Origin: Acidobacteriaceae bacterium | Lineage (GTDB): Bacteria; Acidobacteriota; Terriglobia; Terriglobales; Acidobacteriaceae | Length of the DNA stretch: 10,990 bases | Direction of reading: 5' to 3' | NCBI GenBank assembly: GCA_003156495.1 | Contig: PMHC01000154.1 | Location: 1-10,990 of the forward strand | In this document: in pieces, positions 1-6,657 of the stretch | How the letters are laid out: the number at the start of each line of letters is the position of its first letter | How positions within the stretch are numbered: the first letter of the stretch is position 1 | The notes under the pieces: generated by a model | Seen by the model: only the letters and a program-made list of their open reading frames with translations | Databases searched by the model: none | Told to the model about the DNA's origin: nothing | Made by a program: the position numbers and the translations under genes

Positions 1-1721
1 ACGACTATTACCAGCCGGAGGCTTACAGCCCGGCGGCCGATCTGTACATCGAAAAAGAAGCGACGATCAACGAGGAGCTGGACAAGCTGCGTCTGTCGGC
101 GACGCGTTCGCTCTTCGAGCGGCGGGATGCAATCATCGTCAGCTCGGTAAGCTGCATTTACGGATTGGGCGATCCGGACGCCTACTACGGCATGTTGCTC
201 TTGTTAGAAAAGGGCCAGCAGATTAGCCGCAAAGACATTACGCGGCGGCTGGTGGAGATTTTGTACGAGCGCAACGATACGGACTTTCGGCGCGGCACAT
301 TTCGCGTGCGCGGCGACGTGATCGAGATCTTCCCGACGTATGACGAGAACGCCTACCGCATCGAGATGTTCGGCGACGAGATCGAAACGCTCTCGCAGAT
401 CGATCCGCTCTTTGGCGACGTGAAGCAAACGTACGTTCGGCTGCCGATTTATCCGAAGAGCCACTACGTGGTGCAGCCGGAGCGGAAGACCGAGGCAGTC
501 GATTCGATTGTGGCCGAGCTGAACGAAAGGATAGGGCAACTGGAGTCCGAAGGTCGAATGGTGGAAGCGCAGCGGCTGAACCAGCGCACGAGATTCGACC
601 TGGAGATGATTAAGTCGATGGGGTACTGCCACGGGATCGAGAACTACTCGCGGCATTTTTCAGGTCGGCTGCCGGGCGAAGCGCCGCCGACGCTGCTCGA
701 TTATTTTCCGAAAGACTTTCTGCTGTTTATCGACGAGAGCCACGCGACGGTGCCGCAGATACGCGGCATGTGGCATGGCGACCGAAGCCGCAAACAGACG
801 CTTGTAGAGTACGGCTTCCGTCTGCCTTCGGCGATGGATAACCGTCCGCTGACTTTCGACGAGTTCGAACGGCGTGTGAATCAGGCGATTTACGTATCGG
901 CAACGCCGGGACCGTACGAGCTGACGCAAGCGGCTGGAGTAGTGGTCGAGCAGGTGATCCGGCCTACGGGGCTGATCGACCCGGAAGTGGAGATACGCCC
1001 GGTGAAGGGTCAGATCGACGATCTGCTGGGCGAAATTCGCGAACGGGCCAAGCGCAACGAGCGGGTGCTGGTAACGACGCTGACCAAGCGCATGTCAGAA
1101 GATCTGGCGGGCTACTACACCGAGGTGGGCGTGCGCTGCCGCTACATGCATTCGGAGATCGAAACGCTGGAGCGGATCAAGCTGCTGGCCGAGCTGCGCA
1201 AGGGCGAATACGACGCGCTGATCGGCATCAACCTGCTGCGCGAAGGGCTGGATTTGCCCGAGGTTTCGCTGGTGGCGATTTTGGATGCGGATAAAGAGGG
1301 TTTTTTGCGCTCGACCGGTTCGCTGATCCAGACGATGGGCCGTGCTGCGCGACACGTGAAGGGCAAGGCGATTTTGTACGCCGACCGGATGACGGACTCG
1401 ATGCGCAACGCGATTGGCGAGACCGACCGCCGGCGAGCGATTCAGCGCGCCTACAACGAAGAACACGGGATTACGCCGCAGTCGATCATCAGCAAAGTGG
1501 AGATGGGGCTGGCGCACATTCTGCAGGCTGAGTACGGCGATGTGGCCGAAGAAGCGATAGAAAACGCGCCTGAGTTCAAGAGTCAGGAAGAGCTCGAAAG
1601 CTACGTGGCCAAGCTGGAAGGCGAGATGCGCGAGGCGGCGAAAAAATTCGAGTTCGAAAAAGCAGCCAAGCTGCGGGATACGATCAAGGATCTGCGCGAG
1701 AAAGAGATTTTTTCAAGCTAG
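1..1721 (+). CDS. uvrB: UvrB, excinuclease ABC subunit B (5'-truncated by window edge)
   Basis: UvrB is the damage-verifying helicase-like subunit of the UvrABC nucleotide excision repair complex in the cytosol. It receives DNA from UvrA and recruits UvrC. The reading frame is open from base 3 and begins DYYQPEAY, which matches the tyrosine-rich beta-hairpin that clamps the DNA strand (about residue 93 in E. coli numbering), so roughly 90 N-terminal residues including Walker A lie outside the window. Visible landmarks in order are SCIYGLGDP, FIDESH, SATPGPYE, the helicase motif V stretch GINLLREGLDLPEVSLVAI, DADKEGFLRS, motif VI QTMGRAARH, and a C-terminal UVR coiled-coil domain (about 1588-1715) that contacts UvrC. 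The 572 visible residues plus the missing part give about the usual 660-670. All motifs are intact. An internal ATG at 165 is not the start, because conserved UvrB sequence continues upstream of it. No clear intrinsic terminator follows the stop. Confidence 0.97.
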   Translation, partial: DYYQPEAYSPAADLYIEKEATINEELDKLRLSATRSLFERRDAIIVSSVSCIYGLGDPDAYYGMLLLLEKGQQISRKDITRRLVEILYERNDTDFRRGTFRVRGDVIEIFPTYDENAYRIEMFGDEIETLSQIDPLFGDVKQTYVRLPIYPKSHYVVQPERKTEAVDSIVAELNERIGQLESEGRMVEAQRLNQRTRFDLEMIKSMGYCHGIENYSRHFSGRLPGEAPPTLLDYFPKDFLLFIDESHATVPQIRGMWHGDRSRKQTLVEYGFRLPSAMDNRPLTFDEFERRVNQAIYVSATPGPYELTQAAGVVVEQVIRPTGLIDPEVEIRPVKGQIDDLLGEIRERAKRNERVLVTTLTKRMSEDLAGYYTEVGVRCRYMHSEIETLERIKLLAELRKGEYDALIGINLLREGLDLPEVSLVAILDADKEGFLRSTGSLIQTMGRAARHVKGKAILYADRMTDSMRNAIGETDRRRAIQRAYNEEHGITPQSIISKVEMGLAHILQAEYGDVAEEAIENAPEFKSQEELESYVAKLEGEMREAAKKFEFEKAAKLRDTIKDLREKEIFSS

Positions 1722-1785
1722 CGCGCAGGGATTTTTGGGGCGCGGGCAACCGATGCGGCCGCGAAGCCATCTAGATGCATAGTTG

Positions 1786-1888
1786 GAGCATTTTTACCAA
1801 TTCTGTAGAGTGCCGAATGGTGCTGAAGGTTGCCGCTCACTGATGTTCTAGGTCAACTCGGCGATCTTGAGTTCTGGTAAAAATGCTC
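1786..1888. repeat. 14-bp perfect inverted repeat flanking a 75-bp core (possible MITE or palindromic element)
   Basis: The arm gagcatttttacca at 1786-1799 is exactly reverse-complementary to tggtaaaaatgctc at 1875-1888, with 75 bases between. The element fills most of the spacer between uvrB and the receiver gene. The core has no ORF of note. A separate 10-bp palindrome, catctagatg, lies just upstream at 1768-1777. A short non-autonomous element, a large RNA stem or a regulatory site are all possible. No transposase or clear target duplication is visible. Confidence 0.55.
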
Positions 1889-1939
1889 TAGGCAATTGAT
1901 TGGCGCGTTGATTAGAGAGCGCCGCAGTGGCCGGTGCGC

Positions 1940-2320
1940 ATGGCAACCATTCTTCTGGTAGACGACGATTCCCTTCATGCATCCTGTATGGTGTCGCTTT
2001 TGCGGCGACGCTTTGCCGATGTGCGTCGCGCGGCTGACGCGGCCGAGGCTTTTTGCCTGATCGAAGAACCCGATTTTGCCAGCACGCTGGGGTTGGTCAT
2101 CGCCGGCCAGCACAGGCCAGGATTTGACGGAGCGGACTTTGTGGCCGAGCTGCGCGCGCGGCTGCCCCTGACGCCGATTCTCGTTCTCGGAACGGAGGAT
2201 GAAAGCGCCGCAGAGTACGCCGGACTGCGCGTCGTTTTTGCGCCAACTCCGCTGAAGGCGGAGCGCGTGCTGGCGCTGGCCGAAGAAATGCTGCGACACG
2301 ATCATGACGCGGCAGCCTGA
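1940..2320 (+). CDS. Stand-alone degenerate receiver-domain protein (pseudo-receiver)
   Basis: This 126-residue protein has the fold signature of a CheY-like receiver: first strand TILLVDDD with the acidic cluster D8-D10, the PGFDG turn at about 60-64, and a regular alpha/beta hydrophobic pattern. It has no output domain. The three residues that do phosphorelay chemistry are absent. By alignment to the usual pattern, the phospho-acceptor Asp is G56 (VIAGQHRPGFDG), the switch Thr/Ser is G84 (LVLGTED) and the conserved Lys is A101 (VVFAPTP). It therefore probably acts as a phosphorylation-independent binding or scaffold domain. An alternative GTG start at 1934 would add two residues; I chose ATG 1940 because MATILLVDDD is the usual receiver opening. 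No strong ribosome binding site precedes either start. Its partner is unknown; it sits between uvrB and ccmF, facing the same way as both. The receiver fold is clear; the degenerate assignment rests on hand alignment. Confidence 0.85.
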   Translation: MATILLVDDDSLHASCMVSLLRRRFADVRRAADAAEAFCLIEEPDFASTLGLVIAGQHRPGFDGADFVAELRARLPLTPILVLGTEDESAAEYAGLRVVFAPTPLKAERVLALAEEMLRHDHDAAA

Positions 2321-2417
2321 GCCATGCGCGTGAGCGATGCGAGATCTTTCCGGACGACATCTTTCCGTCTCGTGCGTGATCCTGTTCGTTCTATGATGGA
2401 CAAATATGATCTGGACC

Positions 2418-2437
2418 GGGGAGAGCTCAACTTCCCC
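2418..2437 (+). other. Small G/C-rich hairpin upstream of ccmF
   Basis: Bases 2418-2423 (ggggag) can pair with 2432-2437 (ttcccc) around an 8-base loop, giving four G-C pairs, one A-T and one G-T. No T-tract follows, so it is not a standard terminator. It lies about 45 bases before the ccmF start, in the 160-base spacer 2321-2480. TATGAT hexamers at 2394 and 2405 resemble -10 boxes but lack convincing -35 partners. A leader structure is possible, and chance is equally possible. Confidence 0.25.
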
Positions 2438-2480
2438 ACCATTTCCCTACCATGCGTGCAAGAATCATTCTGGAGCGTGA

Positions 2481-4547
2481 ATGGCCGCCTTTGGCAGTTT
2501 CTCCCTTCTGATCGCACTTGCTCTGGCCGCCTATAACCTGCTGGCAGGTGGGCTGGCGCTAACGCTGCTGGCCACAGGCCGGCCGGCGCGCATCTCGCCC
2601 GAGCGGCTGGCCGAAAGCGCGCGCAGAGCAGGAATCGCGGGCTTTGCCGCCGTAACGGCCTCGGCAGCCGCGCTGTTGTGGGCGGTCTTCGCCAACGATT
2701 TTTCGATCGCCTACATTCTTGAGCATTCCAACCGCGCACTGCCTGGGGCATATAAGTTTGCCGCGCTGTGGAGCGGCCAGGAGGGCTCGCTGCTGCTGTG
2801 GGCCTGGCTGCTGGGAATTTACGGACTGATTCTGCGGCTGCGGCGCAAGAGCGACGCCAGGCTTTACGCCTATGCGGGAACGATTCTAGCTGGGGTACAA
2901 GCGTTTTTTCTCGCCGTGCTGAACTTTGCCGCGCCGCCCTTCGCGCTGGTTTCGGGCGCGATTCCCGACGACGGCAACGGCCTCAATCCCCTGCTCCAGT
3001 ATCCGGAAATGGTGATCCATCCGCCGCTGCTCTATCTGGGCTACGTGGGCTTCTCGATTCCCTTCGCCTTCGCACTGGGCGCGCTGATGATGCGCGATCC
3101 CGGCGAAAGATGGATCAAGATCACGCGCTCATGGACGCTGGTTACATGGCTTTTTCTCACCGCCGGAATTTTTCTCGGGATGCACTGGGCCTACGCGGTG
3201 CTGGGCTGGGGCGGCTATTGGAGCTGGGACCCGGTGGAGAATTCAAGCGTGATGCCGTGGCTGACGGGCACGGCCTTTCTGCATTCGGTGACGATGCAGG
3301 AGCGCAGAGGCATGATGAAGAGCTGGAATGTGTGGCTGATCTTCTCCACATTCCTGCTCACGCTGCTGGGCACGCTTTTGACGCGCGGCGGATTGGTCAG
3401 CTCAGTGCACGCCTTTGCGGCCTCGCCGCTGGGAACATGGTTTACGGTCTTCATGGGGATCGTGCTGGCGGTCTGCATCTTCACCTACATTTACCAGCGC
3501 GGCCAGCTCAAGAGCGAGCATCATTTGGAATCGATGGCCAGCCGCGAATCGAGTTTTTTGTTCAGCAATTGGGTGCTGATGACGGCCTGCTTCGTGATTT
3601 TATGGGGAACGCTTTTCCCGGTGATTTCGGAGTACACCGAAGGCGCGAAGATCACCGTCGGCCCGCGGTTTTATAACAGCGTGGAGGTGCCGATCGGGCT
3701 CTTCCTGCTGTTTTTGGCCGGCGTGGGACCGCTGCTGCCCTGGCGCGCGCATTCGCTCGGCGCGGTCAGGAAAAATTTTATTTTGCCAGCCGTAGCAATG
3801 GTCGTAGCCGCGATCGTCAGCATCGCGCTGGGCGCCAATCCCTGGAAGAGCGACGGCTTCGATTCCGGCAGCTTTTACGCGCTGGTGGCCTTTGCCCTGG
3901 CGGCGGCGCTGCTCACCGGCATAGCGGGAGAGTTTTGGCGCGGCGCCCGTGTACTCGCGCGCAAAGAACGCAGCAATCTTTTTACCGGACTTTGGCTGCT
4001 GACGCGCCGCAACACGCGCCGCTACGGCGGCTACATCGTGCACATCGGCGTGGCGCTGGCGATTGTGGGGCTGGCGGGCGCGGCCTTCAATCGCAGCGAA
4101 GAGCGCGAACTGGCGCTACACGACCGGATCGCGATCGGCCCCTACACGCTGGTCTGCGACGGATTCACCGAAGACTCGAATCTGAACTACAACTCAGAGT
4201 ACGCAGTGCTGAACGTGTACCGGAACGGTAAGCCGCTGCTGCAGATGACACCGGAGAAGCGCTTCTATCTGGCCAGCGGCCAGCCGCAGACGATGGTCGC
4301 CATCCATTCCACACTCGAGTGGGATCTGTACGCGGTCTACGAAGGCGCGAATCCCGACACCGGCCGGCCGATCATTAAAGTGTTTCTGAATCCGCTGGTG
4401 GGCTGGATCTGGTTCGGTATGGCGGTGATGGCCCTGGGCGCGCTGATCGCGCTCGTTCCGAATCAATCGCAGATCGCGAGCGTCGTTACTGCCGCCTCCG
4501 AAGAGGAACTCAACCACGAAAGCAGCGACCAAGGAGGCTTGCGATGA
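2481..4547 (+). CDS. ccmF: CcmF, cytochrome c heme lyase subunit
   Basis: CcmF is the polytopic inner-membrane core of the System I cytochrome c maturation heme lyase. It takes heme from holo-CcmE and attaches it to apocytochrome c on the periplasmic side. The 688-residue product has many membrane segments and the family WWD motif at 243-254 (WGGYWSWDPVEN). H180 (MVIHPPLLYLGY), H268 (FLHSV), H310 (SVHAFA) and H521 (YIVHIG) match the E. coli heme-ligand histidines H173, H261, H303 and H491; the first three share one offset of +7. A soluble loop at about 535-630 precedes the last membrane helix (about 640-660). The start at ATG 2481 has GGAG at 2472-2475, 5 bases upstream. The stop overlaps the CcmI-like gene by 4 bases, so the two are probably translationally coupled. 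No ccmE or ccmH is present immediately upstream; they must lie elsewhere. Confidence 0.95.
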   Translation: MAAFGSFSLLIALALAAYNLLAGGLALTLLATGRPARISPERLAESARRAGIAGFAAVTASAAALLWAVFANDFSIAYILEHSNRALPGAYKFAALWSGQEGSLLLWAWLLGIYGLILRLRRKSDARLYAYAGTILAGVQAFFLAVLNFAAPPFALVSGAIPDDGNGLNPLLQYPEMVIHPPLLYLGYVGFSIPFAFALGALMMRDPGERWIKITRSWTLVTWLFLTAGIFLGMHWAYAVLGWGGYWSWDPVENSSVMPWLTGTAFLHSVTMQERRGMMKSWNVWLIFSTFLLTLLGTLLTRGGLVSSVHAFAASPLGTWFTVFMGIVLAVCIFTYIYQRGQLKSEHHLESMASRESSFLFSNWVLMTACFVILWGTLFPVISEYTEGAKITVGPRFYNSVEVPIGLFLLFLAGVGPLLPWRAHSLGAVRKNFILPAVAMVVAAIVSIALGANPWKSDGFDSGSFYALVAFALAAALLTGIAGEFWRGARVLARKERSNLFTGLWLLTRRNTRRYGGYIVHIGVALAIVGLAGAAFNRSEERELALHDRIAIGPYTLVCDGFTEDSNLNYNSEYAVLNVYRNGKPLLQMTPEKRFYLASGQPQTMVAIHSTLEWDLYAVYEGANPDTGRPIIKVFLNPLVGWIWFGMAVMALGALIALVPNQSQIASVVTAASEEELNHESSDQGGLR
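4531..4537 (+). promoter_or_regulatory. Strong ribosome binding site for the CcmI-like gene
   Basis: AAGGAGG, a full match to the anti-Shine-Dalgarno core, lies inside the end of ccmF, 6 bases before ATG 4544. It fixes the start of the small downstream gene and supports that gene as real, with coupled translation. Confidence 0.8.
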
Positions 4548-4822
4548 CGAATACAGTTGGTTTGATCGCCGGCCTGATGCTGTTGTTCGCGCTTGTGCTC
4601 TACACCTTCTGGCCGGGCAAAGAGGCGAACGACCTGCGAGAAAAAACGCGGCTGGATTATCTGTTGGAGCGCAAAGAACAACTCGGCGAAAATCTGCGCG
4701 ACCTGGAATTCGAATTCCGTGCTGGCAAGTACCCGGAAGCGGATTTCGCGGCGCAGCGCGGGCGGCTGGAGCGGGAAATGACGGAACTGGCGGTGGAGAT
4801 CGAGCGGTTGCGGCAGGCATAA
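4544..4822 (+). CDS. Small CcmI-like membrane-anchored protein of the cytochrome c maturation block
   Basis: The 92-residue product has one N-terminal membrane helix (about 5-22), a short WPGKE junction, then a charged helical or coiled-coil tail (about 30-92) with the pattern LLERKEQLGENLRDLEFEF followed by AGKYPEADF. This resembles the N-terminal region of CcmI/CycH, which helps present apocytochrome c to the CcmF/H lyase, but the TPR domain of full CcmI is missing. It starts inside the ccmF stop (ATGA overlap) behind a perfect AAGGAGG, so it belongs to the ccmF operon. A role as a CcmF accessory or assembly factor is inferred. Residues 51-79 align without gaps to the tail of the protein at 5428-6657. 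An unrelated small coiled-coil membrane protein is the main alternative. Confidence 0.8.
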   Translation: MTNTVGLIAGLMLLFALVLYTFWPGKEANDLREKTRLDYLLERKEQLGENLRDLEFEFRAGKYPEADFAAQRGRLEREMTELAVEIERLRQA

Positions 4823-4829
4823 TTTGGCC

Positions 4830-4863
4830 GATTGATTGTAGCTCAATTGGGCTACAATCAATC
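4830..4863. promoter_or_regulatory. Operator palindrome of the dinJ-yafQ operon
   Basis: Arms gattgattgtagc (4830-4842) and gctacaatcaatc (4851-4863) are exact reverse complements. The 8-base centre contains the palindrome caattg (4844-4849), so 16 of 17 base pairs are symmetric over 34 bases. It ends two bases before the antitoxin ATG and covers a good -10 box. Antitoxins of the RelB/DinJ family bind operator palindromes through their ribbon-helix-helix N-terminus and repress their own operon. That this palindrome is the operator follows from its position and symmetry. Confidence 0.8.
4853..4858 (+). promoter_or_regulatory. -10 box of the toxin-antitoxin promoter
   Basis: TACAAT matches the consensus TATAAT in five of six positions. 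Transcription initiating about 7 bases downstream would begin at or next to the A of ATG 4865, giving a leaderless mRNA. This fits the lack of any Shine-Dalgarno sequence before that ATG. The -35 is unclear: TTGATT at 4832-4837 would leave a short 15-base spacer. Confidence 0.5.
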
Positions 4864-4864
4864 C

Positions 4865-5122
4865 ATGGCAACAAACGCAGTCGTCCGCTCCAGAATCAAC
4901 GCCGAGGTCAAGGAAAAGGCCGTGACGGTTCTTGAAGGCATGGGCCTCACGGTTTCCGACCTCATGCGCATTGTGCTGACCAAAGTCGCCAATGAAAAAG
5001 CCCTGCCATTCGACTTGAAACCGAATCGACTCACGAGAGAAACCATGCGCAAGAGCGCTCAGGGAATAGAAGTGCACCGCGCGAAAAACGCGGCAGAGCT
5101 TTTCAAAAAACTGGGGATCTGA
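4865..5122 (+). CDS. dinJ: DinJ/RelB-family antitoxin
   Basis: The 85-residue protein is the labile antitoxin partner of the YafQ toxin: it neutralises the toxin and represses the operon. The N-terminal part (about 1-45, VVRSRINAEVKEKAVTVLEG then LTVSDLMRIVLTKVA) is the ribbon-helix-helix DNA-binding and dimerisation domain typical of DinJ. The charged C-terminal part (about 55-85), including a helix ending AAELFKKLGI, is where this family wraps its toxin. Length matches E. coli DinJ (86). An upstream in-frame ATG at 4832 exists, but it lies inside the operator and adds residues absent from DinJ, so I chose ATG 4865 (MATNAVVRSRI). No Shine-Dalgarno precedes it, so translation may be leaderless. 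The stop TGA shares its A with the toxin ATG, coupling antitoxin and toxin synthesis. Confidence 0.93.
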   Translation: MATNAVVRSRINAEVKEKAVTVLEGMGLTVSDLMRIVLTKVANEKALPFDLKPNRLTRETMRKSAQGIEVHRAKNAAELFKKLGI

Positions 5123-5394
5123 TGCGGACGCCGAGCTACTCCAGCCAATTTCAGCGCGATATAAAACGTCTGCAGAAGCGCGGGAAGGCAATGGAAAAGC
5201 TAAAAAAGCTGATTGAGTTGTTGCTTGCCGGAAAAGATTTGCCGCCGCATTACAAAGATCATCCGTTGAAACATGATTGGGCCGGGTACAGAGACGCGCA
5301 CGTTGAGCCTGACTGGGTGCTGATTTATGCGGCCACGGAAAAACGGGTTTGCCTTGAGCGGACCGGGACGCACGAGGAATTGTTTGAGAATTGA
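5122..5394 (+). CDS. yafQ: YafQ-family mRNA interferase toxin
   Basis: YafQ is a small RelE-superfamily endoribonuclease that enters the ribosomal A site and cuts mRNA during translation, arresting growth. The 90-residue product lines up with E. coli YafQ over its whole length: YKDHPL (44-49), GYRDAHVEPDW (55-65), LIY (67-69) and ERTGTHEELF (79-88). H47, H60, D64, H84 and F88 correspond to the E. coli active-site region residues H50, H63, D67, H87 and F91, so the toxin looks catalytically competent. GGGG at 5113-5116 lies just upstream, and the ATG overlaps the antitoxin stop by one base. Hand counting over 5161-5280 gives 53 G+C of 120 bases, low for this window (41 of 60 over 7261-7320 in the ZIP gene). 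This supports horizontal arrival of the pair. Confidence 0.95.
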   Translation: MRTPSYSSQFQRDIKRLQKRGKAMEKLKKLIELLLAGKDLPPHYKDHPLKHDWAGYRDAHVEPDWVLIYAATEKRVCLERTGTHEELFEN

Positions 5395-5400
5395 AGTGCA

Positions 5401-5420
5401 TCTTCATTGCTGAATGAAGG
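5401..5420 (+). promoter_or_regulatory. Hairpin enclosing the ribosome binding site of the 5428 gene
   Basis: cttcatt (5402-5408) pairs exactly with aatgaag (5413-5419) around the 4-base loop gctg, and a T-G pair can extend the stem. The right arm contains GAAGG (5416-5420), the Shine-Dalgarno sequence for ATG 5428. An alternative stem, tgaag 5392-5396 with cttca 5402-5406, would free it. The competing structure includes the yafQ stop codon (5392-5394), so ribosomes finishing yafQ could change the fold. The structures are visible; the regulation is inferred. Confidence 0.4.
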
Positions 5421-5427
5421 ACACGAA

Positions 5428-6657
5428 ATGAAGCCGATACGAATCGCCGCAAGCGCTCTTACATTTTGCCTTCTGCTAACAGCCCTGCTGGCGCATGCCG
5501 CCACGATCACCGGGACGGTGACCGACAAGACCACAGGCAAGCCAGCGGCCGGCGACGCGGTCACGCTGATCGAGCCGATGTCGGGCATGAAAGAGATATT
5601 GAGCGCGACGACCGACGCGCGCGGACATTACCGGCTCAACGCACCGGGCAGCGTTCCCTATCTGATTCGCGCCACGCATCAGGGGGTGGGCTACTTCGTC
5701 TCCGCGCCGCAAAGCGGCAGCGCGCCAGTAATCGCGGTCTACGACGTAGCGGCGAAGGTCGAGGGCGTTACGGTTGACGAGCACGTGATCGGCATGGAAA
5801 CCGACAACGGAAAATTGCGCGTAGTGGAGCGCTACTCGGTGCACAATGCAAGCGCGCCGACGCGCACGCAGTGGAGCCCGCGCAGCTCTGAGGTGATTGT
5901 GCCCGCCGATGCCGCGATGAGCGAGGCTTCGGCGCAACGGCCGGGAACAAGCAACCTGCCGACGACGGTCAGGCTCGACGCGGCCGGAGCCAAGGGCCAC
6001 TACTTTTTCAACTTTCCCATCCAGCCCGACGAAGACGGCAAAGGAACGCTCTTCCAGATCCAGTACCAGTTGCCCTACGACGGCGGAAAATACAGCTTCC
6101 ACTCCGAAATCGTGCTACCGGCCAACACCACATGGATCGTGCTGCCGAAATCGATAGCATTCACGGGCGGCAGCGGATCGGGTTTTGAGCTTTCGCCGCA
6201 AGATCCGGGCGTGCAGACTTATTTAAGCCGCAACGCCGCGCCGGGCAAGACGATCGAATTCACCGTCTCCGGCTCGGGCTCGTTTGCGCGCGAGGCGCAA
6301 GCCGACCAGCAGGCAGGCGCGCAGCCCGGCGGCGGCATCGGCGCGCCGATCAACACGCCCGATCCGCTCTCGAAGTACAAGTGGTGGATTCTGGGCGGAC
6401 TGTTGTTGCTGCTAGCAGCCGCGGCGGCATTTCTGTTGCGTAAGCCGTCGGCCGTCCCAACCAGCAGCGCGAACGCCGCGCCCGCCACCACTCTGTCCGG
6501 GGTCCAAAATTTCATTCTGCTGAGCGCGCTTAAAGACGAACTTTTTGCGCTGGAAAGCGAAAAGCTGGCCGGCACGCTCACGGCCATCGAATACGCGGAT
6601 CTGAAGGCCGCGCTGGAGATTGTGCTGAAGCACGCGCTGAAGCGCAGTGAACAGTAG
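5428..6657 (+). CDS. Exported, membrane-anchored carboxypeptidase-regulatory-like domain protein
   Basis: The 409-residue protein starts with a clear signal peptide (about 1-24, cleavage after AHA). A beta-sandwich domain of the carboxypeptidase-regulatory-like type follows (about 25-92): ATITGTVTDKTTGKPAAGDAV, then TTDARGHYRL. Residues 93-290 form a second, probably beta-rich extracytoplasmic region. A Gln/Gly/Pro-rich linker (about 292-312), one membrane helix (about 319-337) and a cytosolic tail (338-409) complete it. The tail has a helix pair at 372-400 resembling the CcmI-like protein at 4544-4822. I chose ATG 5428 over an upstream in-frame TTG at 5407 because it has GAAGG 7 bases upstream and opens directly into the signal peptide. 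The toxin-antitoxin genes separate it from ccmF, but its tail suggests a cytochrome c biogenesis or envelope role. The molecular function is unknown. Confidence 0.85.
   Translation: MKPIRIAASALTFCLLLTALLAHAATITGTVTDKTTGKPAAGDAVTLIEPMSGMKEILSATTDARGHYRLNAPGSVPYLIRATHQGVGYFVSAPQSGSAPVIAVYDVAAKVEGVTVDEHVIGMETDNGKLRVVERYSVHNASAPTRTQWSPRSSEVIVPADAAMSEASAQRPGTSNLPTTVRLDAAGAKGHYFFNFPIQPDEDGKGTLFQIQYQLPYDGGKYSFHSEIVLPANTTWIVLPKSIAFTGGSGSGFELSPQDPGVQTYLSRNAAPGKTIEFTVSGSGSFAREAQADQQAGAQPGGGIGAPINTPDPLSKYKWWILGGLLLLLAAAAAFLLRKPSAVPTSSANAAPATTLSGVQNFILLSALKDELFALESEKLAGTLTAIEYADLKAALEIVLKHALKRSEQ

Noticed and set aside
165..167. ATG 165 as the uvrB start
   Set aside because: Conserved UvrB sequence including the beta-hairpin and SCIYGLGDP continues upstream in frame to the window edge.
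1719..1750. A possible terminator after uvrB (cgcgc, ttttt, gcgcg)
   Set aside because: The stem is only about five bases and the T-run lies in the loop rather than after the stem.
2324..2536. A possible 70-residue ORF between the receiver gene and ccmF
   Set aside because: There is no Shine-Dalgarno, it overlaps the well-supported ccmF start, and it has no recognisable sequence pattern.
2768..3676. A 302-codon + strand frame inside ccmF
   Set aside because: It overlaps the conserved WWD region of ccmF in another frame and encodes Arg/Gly/Ala-rich sequence with no motif.
4463..5452. A 329-codon open frame on the - strand across the CcmI-like gene, antitoxin and toxin
   Set aside because: It is the antisense shadow of three recognisable + strand genes, with composition like a reverse frame and no family motif.
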